Of a DNA stretch of 64,000 nucleotides, positions 52,320-61,081 are shown piece after piece. Under the pieces are notes generated by a model. The model worked only from the letters and a program-made list of their open reading frames with translations. It had not been told where the DNA came from and ran no database searches. Positions within the stretch are counted from its first letter, which is position 1, and every line of letters starts with the position of its first letter. Made by a program: the position numbers and the translations under genes. The stretch is from Bradyrhizobium sp. CCBAU 53338 (GTDB lineage Bacteria; Pseudomonadota; Alphaproteobacteria; Rhizobiales; Xanthobacteraceae), in the NCBI RefSeq assembly GCF_015291665.1, contig NZ_CP030048.1:682001-746000 (forward strand), written 5' to 3'.

Positions 52320-52354
52320 GACTTTCAGCTCGCGAGGCGCGCGAGCTGAAAGTC
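52320..52354. repeat. 15-bp perfect inverted repeat between divergent genes
   Basis: GACTTTCAGCTCGCG (52320-52334), spacer AGGCG, and its exact complement (52340-52354). It lies 128 bp before both the Cys-rich gene and the gene at 52483. No T-run. Operator, recombination site or stable hairpin. Confidence 0.8.
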
Positions 52355-52482
52355 GGGCATAGTTCGTGCACTGAACGGCAGGCTTGGCACCCCATCAATC
52401 ATCAGCTTCAGATAGATACGGTAGTTCTCCGCCCCGCACTCCAGCACCTGAATTTTCGGGTCCTGGCAGCGAGGAGGAGTTC

Positions 52483-52725
52483 ATGTCCGACATTGTTCTT
52501 TCGACAAAGGGCGCAAAGCTCATGATGGTCTGCGAGGCAGAAGGCTTCGCGACCATCGACGACCTATTTGTCTTGCTAGTGGCCGACAACCTGTGCCCGG
52601 CCATCTGTATGACTGAGGGCTGCGATCACATCGATCGATTGGAGTCAGATCAGGAAGAAGGCTACTGCGAGAAGTGCAGCGGCAATACCATGGTCTCCGT
52701 GCTCGTCCTAGCCGGTCTCATTTAG
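52483..52725 (+). CDS. Small Cys-rich protein (zinc-binding-like)
   Basis: 80 aa from the ATG at 52483 behind GAGGAGGAG. The second half has paired cysteines CPAICMTEGC and GYCEKC, in a zinc-ribbon-like spacing. Cytoplasmic. 9 bp before a DUF3768 gene; I have only general recollection of such pairs in rhizobial accessory DNA. Function unknown. Confidence 0.6.
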   Translation: MSDIVLSTKGAKLMMVCEAEGFATIDDLFVLLVADNLCPAICMTEGCDHIDRLESDQEEGYCEKCSGNTMVSVLVLAGLI

Positions 52726-52734
52726 GAGGCCACT

Positions 52735-53076
52735 ATGGATGCACGGAGCAAAGAACATGTAGCTCGGATTCGAGAGCTCAACGATGCCTTCCGCCGTAGT
52801 TTCGCGGGCGGAATGGTGCTCACCACCTGCGGTGTCGAAGGCCTGCCGGAAATGGTGAAGGCGAAAGCATTACAGCTTGTCGCCGCCTTCGATCAATTCG
52901 ACGTGGGCAACGATCCTCGCGGAGAGCACGACTTCGGCAGTTTTGAGCTCTGCAATCGGACGTTCTTCTGGAAGATAGACTACTACGATGAGCGCTGCGA
53001 ATTCGGCTCGGCGGACCCGAGCGATCCCAGACAAACAACGCGTGTGCTTACGCTGATGCTTGCCAGTGAGTACTGA
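52735..53076 (+). CDS. DUF3768 protein
   Basis: 113 aa. Family hallmarks are RIRELNDAFRR near the start, NDPRGEHDFGSFEL, FFWKIDYYD and the terminus TTRVLTLMLASEY. Strong AGGAGG before the ATG. Found mainly on alphaproteobacterial plasmids and islands; function unknown. Confidence 0.85.
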   Translation: MDARSKEHVARIRELNDAFRRSFAGGMVLTTCGVEGLPEMVKAKALQLVAAFDQFDVGNDPRGEHDFGSFELCNRTFFWKIDYYDERCEFGSADPSDPRQTTRVLTLMLASEY

Positions 53077-53193
53077 TAGAGCAAGAAGCACCGCCTCCCA
53101 TCTAGACACGGCGGAATGATGCTCCAGCAGGAGGAGCACCGTCGTGGGGACCATCGGAAGGCCTGTCGGACCGTATAGGTTATACTAAGCGCT

Positions 53194-54240
53194 TTATGCG
53201 GCCAGCTTCTCGTCGCGTGGGTGCCAATTTGTTTGGTCTTCGATCCAGCGGTTGACCACCGGTTGCCCAACATTTCCATTTATCCCGTATCTCGGGTTCA
53301 ACATTTCTATCGCGGATCGGAGGGTGGAGGGAGCTACGTGGGCATATCGCATGGTGGTCATGATGCTTGCGTGCCCTAAGAGTGTCTGCACCACATTGAG
53401 TGGGACCCCGCGCGTAGCGAGATGCGACGCGAAGGTATGACGCAGAGCGTGCCATGTGATTTTGCGCAACCCCGCTCTTTGGCAAGTTTTGGCCAAACGG
53501 AGATTTAAGCGCGGACTGTTGAATGGCCTCTTGTCGTCTAAAAACACGAATCCGGACGCTTGCTTGCGTGCGTGAAGCATCTCAATAATATTGCCATCGA
53601 TTGGAATATATCTCTCCTTGTTGCTCTTTGGTGTGTCGAGGATCTTGCGAATGTCACAGTAGGAATGTCGAACAGCGATCACTCTGGTTTCCCAATCTAT
53701 GGACGACCACTGTAGCCCTTTGATCTCTCCCTGCCGCATGCCTGTGCGAAGCGTGGTTATGGTCATTTCGCGCACAATTCCATCCGCATGTTTGACCAGC
53801 AGCTCACATTCGTCTGGCGATAGATAGTCGGTTTTGGAAGGCGGACATCTTGGCCACCTCGTTCTTGGAGGTGATCCCCTCAGTTCGAGCCATTCGTACG
53901 CGCAGGACAGACATTTGTGGAGCACCGTTAGTCGATTCCTTATCGTCTTGCCCGAGATCCCCTGTGCGATTAGTTTTGCTTTGTATTGCTCCAACTGATG
54001 TGGGGTGATTTCGCCGAGCCGGATATTCCCAAAAAAGGGGATCAAGCTGAGCCGCAAAATGGCTTCCTTTGCTCGCTGCTCCGAGAACTTGTTGTTCGCT
54101 TTCACATAGTGGTCGAACCATGTTCGAGCGAAGTCGGAGAAGCCCTGATCCTTGGAATGCTCCCGAGGTCCTGTCTGCTCTCCTCTGGCTAGCCCAGACA
54201 GGTCCCTGGCGAGGCAGCGCGTGTCCCTGCGCGGTTGCAA
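53194..54240 (-). CDS. Tyrosine recombinase (site-specific integrase) at island edge
   Basis: The frame gives 348 aa from TTG at 54240. Core-binding domain about 38-120 (GFSDFARTWFDHYVKANNK), then the complete catalytic set: Arg in TTLRTGMRQGE, Lys in SNKER, HALRHTF, LLGHASIMTTMRYAHV with the Tyr nucleophile. The first 30 or so residues are read from the disrupted EamA gene and have no family look. No ATG, GTG or TTG lies in the island part ahead of the core-binding domain. So the gene is probably 5'-truncated by the junction or borrows its start from core DNA. The N-terminal arm-binding domain is missing. Confidence 0.82.
   Translation of the reverse strand: MQPRRDTRCLARDLSGLARGEQTGPREHSKDQGFSDFARTWFDHYVKANNKFSEQRAKEAILRLSLIPFFGNIRLGEITPHQLEQYKAKLIAQGISGKTIRNRLTVLHKCLSCAYEWLELRGSPPRTRWPRCPPSKTDYLSPDECELLVKHADGIVREMTITTLRTGMRQGEIKGLQWSSIDWETRVIAVRHSYCDIRKILDTPKSNKERYIPIDGNIIEMLHARKQASGFVFLDDKRPFNSPRLNLRLAKTCQRAGLRKITWHALRHTFASHLATRGVPLNVVQTLLGHASIMTTMRYAHVAPSTLRSAIEMLNPRYGINGNVGQPVVNRWIEDQTNWHPRDEKLAA
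54170..54202. repeat. Inverted repeat at the right island junction
   Basis: CCTGTCTG (54170-54177) and CAGACAGG (54195-54202), perfect 8-bp arms around 17 bp, exactly where integrase reading and EamA reading meet. This has the form of a tyrosine-recombinase core site (two inverted arms, central overlap). No copy was found at the left border. Confidence 0.5.
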
Positions 54241-54427
54241 TGAGCAGCAGCAGGATGGCCGCGAGCGTCACGCGCACCGCGACCATCGTGAACGGCGGGA
54301 TTGTTGGGATCGCCACCTTGATCAGCGTGAACGAGCTGCCCCAGATCAGCGACAGCAGCAGTAGGAGGCCGATCTCGCCGGCGAGGGTGGTTTGCGCGGA
54401 AGGTGCCTGCTCGGCCTGCGTGCTCAT
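54193..54427 (-). pseudogene. EamA/DMT transporter, 5' fragment right of the island
   Basis: From the ATG at 54425-54427 the frame gives about 78 residues of an EamA transporter: GLLLLLSLIWGSSFTLIKVA, PPFTMVAVRVTLAAILLLLI, which are TM1 and TM2. Reading then leaves the family near GPVWAS (around 54193). A full protein has ten TM segments and about 290-300 aa, so about three quarters is missing. Confidence 0.8.
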
Positions 54428-54559
54428 GCGGTCTGCTCCGGAATTTGCCGGCAGCATGATCAGGAAGCGGCGGCGCCGGCTGGCTGAATTCGGACCTGAT
54501 CGTCCGATCGAGTCCGATTTCGGCTACTCCATGCGCTGCATCGAACCTATTGTCAGGGC

Positions 54560-55156
54560 ATGACGACGGGATCAATGCAACGGCAAGCTTTGCCACCGCA
54601 TCTCGACCGGGAGACCTGCGACCGGGCGCGGCTGGCACGCGCGCGCGCCTTCGACGGCCTGTTTTTCTCCGGTGTTCGCTCGACGAAGATCTATTGCCGG
54701 CCGGTCTGTCCGGTGCGTCCGGCGCGCTCGGAGAACGTCACCTTCTACCCGACCGCAGCCGCCGCCGAACGCGCCGGCTTTCGTCCATGCCTGCGCTGCC
54801 GGCCTGAAACCGCGCCGGGCTCGCCGGCCTGGCTGGGCACGGCCACCACCGTCGCGCGCGGGATGCGGTTGATCGACGACGGCTTTCTCGATCGGGCCTC
54901 CATGGCGGAACTTGCCGAGGCTCTTGGCGTCGGGCCGCGCCATCTGCTGCGTCTGTTCCTGCGCCATGCCGGTGCGAGCCCCAGCGACATCGCGGCCACC
55001 CGGCGCGTGCAGGAAGCCAAGCGCCTGATCGACCAGACCGACATGACCCTGGCGGAGATCGCCTTCGCCGCCGGTTTTGGCAGCGTTCGTCGCTTCAACG
55101 ACGCCTTTGCCGCGACCTACAAGCGGCCGCCATCGTCGTTCCGGCGTCGGCGGTAG
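54560..55156 (+). CDS. AdaA-type regulator: Ada zinc domain plus AraC HTH
   Basis: 198 aa. Ada metal-binding domain with YCRPVCPVRPAR and FRPCLRCRPE (four Cys; the first would accept the methyl group), then an AraC HTH (about 110-195; SPSDIAATRRVQEAKRLIDQ, IAFAAGFGSVRRFNDAFAA). No methyltransferase or glycosylase domain, as in AdaA. It senses methyl-phosphotriester DNA damage and activates alkylation-repair genes. Its target is not next to it. Confidence 0.87.
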   Translation: MTTGSMQRQALPPHLDRETCDRARLARARAFDGLFFSGVRSTKIYCRPVCPVRPARSENVTFYPTAAAAERAGFRPCLRCRPETAPGSPAWLGTATTVARGMRLIDDGFLDRASMAELAEALGVGPRHLLRLFLRHAGASPSDIAATRRVQEAKRLIDQTDMTLAEIAFAAGFGSVRRFNDAFAATYKRPPSSFRRRR

Positions 55157-55338
55157 GGCGCCCCGCCTTACGGAGATAATCGGCAGCACGGTTCCAAATG
55201 GGCTGTCCCACCCCGCTCAGATGCGCGGCGTGACCAGGCGAAAAAATTTTTGCATCCACCGTTTCCTTTCCACCTCTTCGTTCGTCTCTGCGCTGAGGGC
55301 CTCAACGAGCGGCCAGCAGAGTTCAAAGGAGAACCTCG

Positions 55339-55779
55339 ATGTCAGAGATCAAATCCACGCCATCGCGTCGTGCGGTCCTCGTCACCGGCATCGGTGCCGG
55401 CGTCGTGCTCACCGCTCAAATCGTCCCGTGCCACAGCCAGACCAGGAGTTCGAACATGGAAGCTACCATCCGCACCGGCAGCGACATCACCACCCTCGTC
55501 AACGTCTTCACGGTCGAGCCTGACAACCAGGAAAAGCTGGTTCGGCTCCTGAAGGAGGGCATCGAGACCTTCTTCAGCAAACAGCCGGGCTTCATCTCGT
55601 CGAGCGTTCACGCCGGCAAGGACGGCGGACGCGCGATCAACTATTCGCAATGGAAGAGCGCGGGCGACATCGAGAGCTTCCGCAAGGACCCGAAATTCGC
55701 GCCTTACGTCCAGCGCCTTGCCGCCATAGCGAAGGCCGAGACGATCCTGTGCGAGGTCGTCGAGGTCAATCATGCCTGA
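55339..55779 (+). CDS. Exported antibiotic biosynthesis monooxygenase (ABM) domain protein
   Basis: 146 aa behind AAAGGAG. The N-terminus PSRRAVLVTGIGAGVVLTAQ is a twin-arginine-type signal. The mature part is a dimeric alpha/beta ABM barrel (ITTLVNVFTVEPDNQEKLVR, NYSQWKSAGDIESFRK). An exported ABM protein with a Tat signal is uncommon; a haem- or flavin-free oxygenase role is inferred only. Followed 65 bp later by an ECF sigma factor gene on the same strand. Confidence 0.82.
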   Translation: MSEIKSTPSRRAVLVTGIGAGVVLTAQIVPCHSQTRSSNMEATIRTGSDITTLVNVFTVEPDNQEKLVRLLKEGIETFFSKQPGFISSSVHAGKDGGRAINYSQWKSAGDIESFRKDPKFAPYVQRLAAIAKAETILCEVVEVNHA

Positions 55780-55844
55780 CCTTCGGCTGATGGCGTCGCG
55801 ATCCCGATTGACGTATCACGCCCATCGATGACGGGAGACCCTGC

Positions 55845-56762
55845 TTGGCGGATGATATGACGAGCAACGGCGCGGGGGCGGTCCGACAGACCGCCCTTGA
55901 GGCTCTCGAGCGTCTTGCGGTGGAGATGCGCCCGCAGCTGCATCGTTACTGCGCGCGCATGACGGGTTCCGTCGTCGACGGCGAGGACGTGCTTCAGGAA
56001 GCGCTGCTCAAGGCCTTCGAGGCCGCGCCGCGGACCGAGCCGCTGGACAATCCGGAAGGCTGGCTGTTTCGCATCGCCCACAATGCCGCGCTGGACTTCT
56101 TGCGCCGGCGCGCGCGCCACACCGCCGCTCACGCCGACGAAGATCCGGATATGATGGCCGCCCTGACCAGCCCCGTGACTGAACGAGAGATCGTCACCGC
56201 GAGCCTGCAGACCTTCATGCGGCTGCCGGTGGCGCAGCGGGGTGCGGTGATCCTGCGCGACGTGCTCGGCTATTCCGTCGACGAGGTCTGTGCGATCATG
56301 GGCCGCAGCGTCCCGGCCACCAAGGGCGCGCTGCAGCGCGGCCGCGTACGTCTTCGCGAGCTAGCGGAGGAACCCGGCGACGTCAGGCCTCCCGAGTTGG
56401 AGGCGGCCGAGCGCGCCCGCCTGATGCACTATGTCGAGCGCTTCAACGCGCGCGATTTCGAGTCCCTGCGCGACATGCTGGCCGACGACGTCCGGCTGGA
56501 AATGGTCAACCGGACGCGCCGGGCCGGCCGCCGCGACGTCGGGGAGTATTTCGGGCGTTATGCGCAGACCAGCCCCTGGCATTGCGTCCCTGGCTTCGTC
56601 GACCGGCGGCCTGCGATCATCATGTTCGATCCGCAGGACCCGTCGGGCCCGCCGCGCTACTTCGTGCTCCTCGATTGGGAGAACGGCAGCATCGTCAACA
56701 TCAGGGATTTCCTGTTCGCGCACTACGCGATCGAAGGCGCGGAATTGTTTACGCTGGACTGA
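55845..56762 (+). CDS. ECF sigma factor with C-terminal SnoaL-like domain
   Basis: 305 aa from TTG at 55845 (GGGAG at 8 nt); ATG at 55857 is an alternative. Region 2 (about 30-95; DGEDVLQEALLKAFEA, EGWLFRIAHNAALDFLRR), region 4 (about 125-175; LPVAQRGAVILRDVLGYSVD) and a SnoaL-like domain (about 195-300; VERFNARDFESLRDMLADDV) that probably senses a ligand. The upstream exported ABM gene is a likely target. Confidence 0.87.
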   Translation: MADDMTSNGAGAVRQTALEALERLAVEMRPQLHRYCARMTGSVVDGEDVLQEALLKAFEAAPRTEPLDNPEGWLFRIAHNAALDFLRRRARHTAAHADEDPDMMAALTSPVTEREIVTASLQTFMRLPVAQRGAVILRDVLGYSVDEVCAIMGRSVPATKGALQRGRVRLRELAEEPGDVRPPELEAAERARLMHYVERFNARDFESLRDMLADDVRLEMVNRTRRAGRRDVGEYFGRYAQTSPWHCVPGFVDRRPAIIMFDPQDPSGPPRYFVLLDWENGSIVNIRDFLFAHYAIEGAELFTLD

Positions 56763-56782
56763 CCTCGCCGAGGTGCAGCGGA

Positions 56783-57601
56783 TCAGCCGATCTGCTTCTC
56801 GCCGTGCCGCTCGGACAGCGTGAAGATCTCGACGCCGGTGGCGGTGACGCCGACGGAGTGCTCGAACTGCGCCGACAGCGAGCGGTCGCGCGTCACGGCG
56901 GTCCAGCCGTCGGACAGGATCTTCACATGCGGCTTGCCGAGATTGATCATCGGCTCGATGGTGAAGAACATGCCGGGCTTGAGCTGCACGCCCTCGCCGG
57001 GCCGGCCGATATGGATGATGTTCGGCTCGTCGTGGAACATGCGGCCGAGACCATGGCCGCAGAAATCGCGCACCACGCTCATGCCCTGCGGCTCGACGAA
57101 ACTCTGGATGGCGTGGCCGATGTCGCCGGTGGTGGCGCCGGGCTTCACCGCGGCGATGCCGCGCATCATCGCTTCATAGGTCACCTCGATCAGCCGCTCG
57201 GCCTTGCGCGCGATCGGGCCGACCGCATACATCCGGCTGGAATCGCCGTACCAGCCGTCGACGATGAAGGTGACGTCGATGTTGACTATGTCGCCTTCCT
57301 TGAGCGGACGGTCGCCGGGCATGCCGTGGCAGACCACGTGGTTGAGCGAGGTGCAGGTCGAGTAGCGATAGCCGCGATACATCAGCGTCGCCGGATAGGC
57401 GCCATGGCTGAACGCGAACTCGCGGACGAATTCGTCGATGCGATCGGTCGGCACGCCCGGTGCGACGATGTCGGTGAGCTCGTCGAGGCACTTCGCGACC
57501 AAAGCACCTGCCTTGCGCATGCCGGCAAAGGCGCTCGGCCCATGCAGCTTGATCTGTCCGGTCTTGCGCAGGGAGGTATCGGTGGCTTCGACGTAGCTCA
57601 T
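56783..57601 (-). CDS. map: Methionine aminopeptidase, type I
   Basis: 272 aa. Removes the initiator Met from nascent proteins. Metal ligands are in the conserved surroundings CTSLNHVVCHGMP, VNIDVTFIVDGWYGDSS, FCGHGLGRMFHDEP, FFTIEPMI and the last Glu in QFEHSVGVT. Length and motifs are normal, so it is an intact housekeeping gene. 127 bp from the MscS-type gene. Confidence 0.95.
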   Translation of the reverse strand: MSYVEATDTSLRKTGQIKLHGPSAFAGMRKAGALVAKCLDELTDIVAPGVPTDRIDEFVREFAFSHGAYPATLMYRGYRYSTCTSLNHVVCHGMPGDRPLKEGDIVNIDVTFIVDGWYGDSSRMYAVGPIARKAERLIEVTYEAMMRGIAAVKPGATTGDIGHAIQSFVEPQGMSVVRDFCGHGLGRMFHDEPNIIHIGRPGEGVQLKPGMFFTIEPMINLGKPHVKILSDGWTAVTRDRSLSAQFEHSVGVTATGVEIFTLSERHGEKQIG

Positions 57602-57728
57602 GCGGATATTGTCTTCTGGGCGTGGGCCCGGTCTCGGCGGGGCTGAAAGGCTTGATTTCAGGCCCTAATTTAATGATTGCAGGACTTCATGCAAGTCGAG
57701 CTTACCCGGCATGCGCTCGAAAGCGGGC

Positions 57729-59039
57729 TCAATTCGGGACTTCTACGGTGGTTTCGACCGGCAGCGCGCCGCCGCGGACCCGGATTTCGCGGACCGGGTA
57801 GGGAACCCGGATGCCCTCGCGCTTGAAGGCCTCCCACAGCGCCAGCATGACGTCGCTCTTGACGTTGTCCATGCCGTCGGGGTCCGCAAGCCAGAAGGTC
57901 AGCGAGAACTTCATGCCGGCTTCGGCGAACTCGGTCAGGATGCAGTTCGGCGGCTTGGCCTTCTGGGCGCGCGGATGGGTGGCGGCGGTCTCGATCGCGA
58001 GCTTGCAGACGAGCTTCGGATCGGCGTCGTAATTGGTGCCGAAGGGAATCTTCACCAGCGTGTTCTTGTCGGTATAGGTCCAGTTGACGACCTTTTGCGT
58101 CACCAGGTCCTCGTTCGGCACCAGGAATTCACGGCCATCCCCGGCGGCAACGGAAATATAGCGCGTTTTCATCGCGCTGATGCGGCCGGTATTGTCGCCG
58201 ATGGTGACGAGGTCGCCCGGCTTCACCGACTTGTCGGCGAGCAGGATGATTCCGGAGATGAAGTTGGCGACGATCTTCTGCAGGCCGATACCGATACCGA
58301 CGCCGACCGCGCCGGAGAACACCGCAAGCGCGGAGAGGTCGATGCCGACGGTGCCGAGTGCGATCACGATCGCGACCGCGAGCAGCCCGATGCGGATGAT
58401 CTTGATCAGCAGCACCTGGACCGACGGCGTCAGATCGGTCGTCGAGTTGATCTTGCTCTCGGCGAAATTGCTGGCGATGTTGGTGAGCCAGAGCGCGAAG
58501 ATCAGCAGCGCGCCGGCCTTGAGTACCAGCAGCGGCGTCAACCTGAGACCGCCGAGCACGATGGCGTAGGAGTCCAGCAGATCGACCGTGGTGTCGAGCT
58601 GGCCGAGGATGGACAGCGCAGCGACGAACCAGGCCGTAATCGACACCAGCCTGACGAAGAAGGCGTTGCGCAGCACCGAGGTCAGGAGCCGGATCGCGAG
58701 CCAGGCGAGCCCGAGCTTGGCGGCGACCATCAGCAGATAGCTGCGGCTGGGCCAGGTCGAATGATACATCACCACGCGCGAGACGATCACGAGCAGGGTG
58801 AACACCGCCGTCGAAGCGCTCGCGACCATCACGCGGGCGAAGTGCCGGAGCGGCAGCGGCCAGCGCAATGCCACCGAGGTCATGTCGACACGGTTGCGAA
58901 TGGCGGCGTCCGCCGCATAGGCGATCCCGGCCGCCGCCAGAATGAGCCCGAATTGGAGGTAGAACCAGGGCGAGGAGATCTCCGCCCCGACGCTGCGCGC
59001 GGTGGTCTGCACGAACTCCATGAAGTCTTTGAGGTCCAT
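57729..59039 (-). CDS. MscS-family mechanosensitive ion channel
   Basis: 436 aa from the ATG at 59037-59039. About six TM segments, then the conserved MscS core: pore helix with GAVGVGIGIGLQKIVANFIS, and the beta domain beginning ILLADKSVKPGDLVTIGDN. Opens under membrane tension to release solutes on osmotic downshift. A longer in-frame start to 59138 adds non-family residues. Confidence 0.92.
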   Translation of the reverse strand: MDLKDFMEFVQTTARSVGAEISSPWFYLQFGLILAAAGIAYAADAAIRNRVDMTSVALRWPLPLRHFARVMVASASTAVFTLLVIVSRVVMYHSTWPSRSYLLMVAAKLGLAWLAIRLLTSVLRNAFFVRLVSITAWFVAALSILGQLDTTVDLLDSYAIVLGGLRLTPLLVLKAGALLIFALWLTNIASNFAESKINSTTDLTPSVQVLLIKIIRIGLLAVAIVIALGTVGIDLSALAVFSGAVGVGIGIGLQKIVANFISGIILLADKSVKPGDLVTIGDNTGRISAMKTRYISVAAGDGREFLVPNEDLVTQKVVNWTYTDKNTLVKIPFGTNYDADPKLVCKLAIETAATHPRAQKAKPPNCILTEFAEAGMKFSLTFWLADPDGMDNVKSDVMLALWEAFKREGIRVPYPVREIRVRGGALPVETTVEVPN

Positions 59040-59263
59040 CGGGCGGGTCTCGTCAGTCTCGTCGGGAAGCAGGCGGGAGGATTTGATTCGAAAGCGCCGC
59101 AGAATCCCACAAAGGCTGCGGCCGGGCCATCGATACACCGCGAAGCGAAGCGCGTTAAGGCCGCAAAATACGGGCAGATTGCCGCGAGTGGCCGAAAATG
59201 GGTTGGCGCGCCGGTGTGGCGACGATAAGGATGCAATTCCAACGATTTGTACCCGGAAGGTGG

Positions 59264-61057
59264 ATGGCTTCCCTCGACTCCTTCAGCATCGCCATTCTGC
59301 TCGGCGCCGTCCTCGTCATGGCCGGTATCCTCTCGAGCCTGCTCGCGCTGCGCTTCGGCGCGCCCCTGCTGCTCGTCTTCCTTGCGATCGGCATGCTCGC
59401 CGGCGATTCCGGTCCCGGTCAGCTCCAGTTCAACGACGTCGGCACGACCTATCTGGTCGGCTCGGTGGCGCTGGCCCTGATCCTGTTCGACGGCGGGCTG
59501 AAGACGCGCTTTGCCAGCATCCGCACCGTGCTCGCGCCCTCATTGATGCTCGCGACCGTCGGCGTGCTCCTGACCGCATTGATCACGGCGCCGTTCGCGA
59601 AATTCGCGCTCGATCTCAACTGGGCGGAGTCGCTGCTGGTCGGCGCGGTGGTCGCCTCGACCGACGCGGCCGCCGTGTTCCTGCTGGTGCACACCCAGGG
59701 CCTGCGCCTGCGCCCGCGCGTCGGTGCGACGCTGGAAGCGGAATCCGGCACCAACGATCCCTTCGCGATCTTCCTCACGCTGATGCTGGTCGAGTACATC
59801 TCGCTGGGCTCGAGCACGCCCGGCCATGTGGTGATGGAGTTCGTCCAGGAGGCGGTGCTCGGTGCCGTCGTCGGCGTCATCGGCGGGCGTCTCGTCGTCA
59901 TCGGGCTCAACAAGGTCGCGCTGCCGCAGGGGCTGCACGCGCCGTTCGTGACCACGGCCGCGCTCGTGATCTTCGGCGGCTCGCAGATCATGCACGCCTC
60001 CGGCTTCCTCGCGGTCTATCTCGCCGGCATCATCATCGGCAACCGGCCGACGCGCGCGCACAATTCGGTGGTGGCGTTCCTGGATGCCGCGACCTGGCTG
60101 GCGCAGATCGTGATGTTCGTGCTGCTCGGCCTCCTGGTCTCGCCGAGCCGGCTGGGCTCCAGCGTGCTGCCCGCGGTTGCCGTCTCGCTGGTGCTGATGC
60201 TGGTGGCACGGCCGATCGCGGTGTTCGTGTGCCTTGCGCCGTTCCGCTTCAACTGGCGCGAAAAGATCTTCATCGCCTGGACCGGCCTGCGCGGCGCGGT
60301 CGCGATCTTCCTGGCTTCGATCCCGATGCTGGTGGGCCTGTCAAAAGCCTATCTCTATTTCGACGTCGCCTTCGTCGTCGTCATCATCTCGCTGCTGCTG
60401 CAGGGCTGGACGCTGGCGCCCGCCGCGCGCAAGCTGCACGTCGCGCTGCCGCGCACGGAGCGCGGGCCGCGCCGCATCGAACTGGATCTGCCCGGCCAGC
60501 TCGAGCAGCAGCTCGTCGGCTACGCGGTGCGGCCCAAGAGTCTGTATTTCCGCCGCGGGCTGATCCCGTCCTGGTCCAAGCCGACGCTGGTGATCCGCAA
60601 CGAGCACATCCTGACGCCGACGGAAGCCGACCCGGTCGCGCCCGGCGACTACATCTATCTGCTGGCGCCGCCCGAAAAGGCCGAGGCGCTCGACCGCTTC
60701 TTCGTCGACATGCAGCCGAGCTCGGCGCCCGATCCGCATCTGCTCGGCGACTTCATGGTGTCAGGCGAGCACACGCTCGCCGAGCTCGCCGAGATCTACG
60801 GCGTGAAGGTCGGCGAGGACGAGAGCAAGCTGACGCTCGCCGACTATTTCGACGTCCATCTCGACCGCGCGCCGAAGGAAGGCGCCGAGCTCGCGCTTGA
60901 TTCCATCGTGCTGGTCGCGCGCAGCATCTCCGGCGGCCGCGTCAACGTCGTCGGCCTGCGCCTGCCGGAAGAAGACGAGACGCCCGCGCCACTGACGCGG
61001 CGGCAGGCGCTGCGGAAGAAGCTCGCGGAGCTATGGACGTCGGTGGCTGGGGTTTAG
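59264..61057 (+). CDS. nhaP2: Potassium/proton antiporter (CvrA/NhaP2 type)
   Basis: 597 aa from the ATG at 59264 after GGAAGGTGG. CPA1-type antiporter domain to about residue 390, with ASTDAAAVFLLVH and EAESGTNDPFAIFL as the ion-binding TM5/6-like motifs, then a TrkA-C domain (about 420-490) and a CorC/HlyC-like C-terminus. Exports K+ (or Na+) in exchange for H+ and limits osmotic or alkaline stress. Divergent from the MscS gene, which also handles osmotic shock. Confidence 0.9.
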   Translation: MASLDSFSIAILLGAVLVMAGILSSLLALRFGAPLLLVFLAIGMLAGDSGPGQLQFNDVGTTYLVGSVALALILFDGGLKTRFASIRTVLAPSLMLATVGVLLTALITAPFAKFALDLNWAESLLVGAVVASTDAAAVFLLVHTQGLRLRPRVGATLEAESGTNDPFAIFLTLMLVEYISLGSSTPGHVVMEFVQEAVLGAVVGVIGGRLVVIGLNKVALPQGLHAPFVTTAALVIFGGSQIMHASGFLAVYLAGIIIGNRPTRAHNSVVAFLDAATWLAQIVMFVLLGLLVSPSRLGSSVLPAVAVSLVLMLVARPIAVFVCLAPFRFNWREKIFIAWTGLRGAVAIFLASIPMLVGLSKAYLYFDVAFVVVIISLLLQGWTLAPAARKLHVALPRTERGPRRIELDLPGQLEQQLVGYAVRPKSLYFRRGLIPSWSKPTLVIRNEHILTPTEADPVAPGDYIYLLAPPEKAEALDRFFVDMQPSSAPDPHLLGDFMVSGEHTLAELAEIYGVKVGEDESKLTLADYFDVHLDRAPKEGAELALDSIVLVARSISGGRVNVVGLRLPEEDETPAPLTRRQALRKKLAELWTSVAGV

Positions 61058-61081
61058 GGCACGTCTGTTTCCTCAATGTTG

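Larger units (their letters stand above)
29154..54190. mobile_element. Genomic island, about 25 kb, between radC and an EamA gene
   Basis: Both borders cut core genes: the radC 3' end on the left and the 5' end of an EamA transporter gene on the right. Inside are lower-G+C genes of accessory type: XRE/ImmA, a ubiquitin-like operon, patatin, AlpA, TraG-like ATPase, replication-relaxation protein, DUF3768, and a tyrosine recombinase at the right end. No tRNA and no direct repeat at the borders was seen, so the ends are approximate. A relaxase was not recognised, so the element is at most mobilisable. Confidence 0.8.

Noticed and set aside
53804..54457. 217-codon frame as an intact EamA protein
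   Set aside because: Only the first 78 or so residues after ATG 54427 are EamA; the rest is integrase DNA in another frame.
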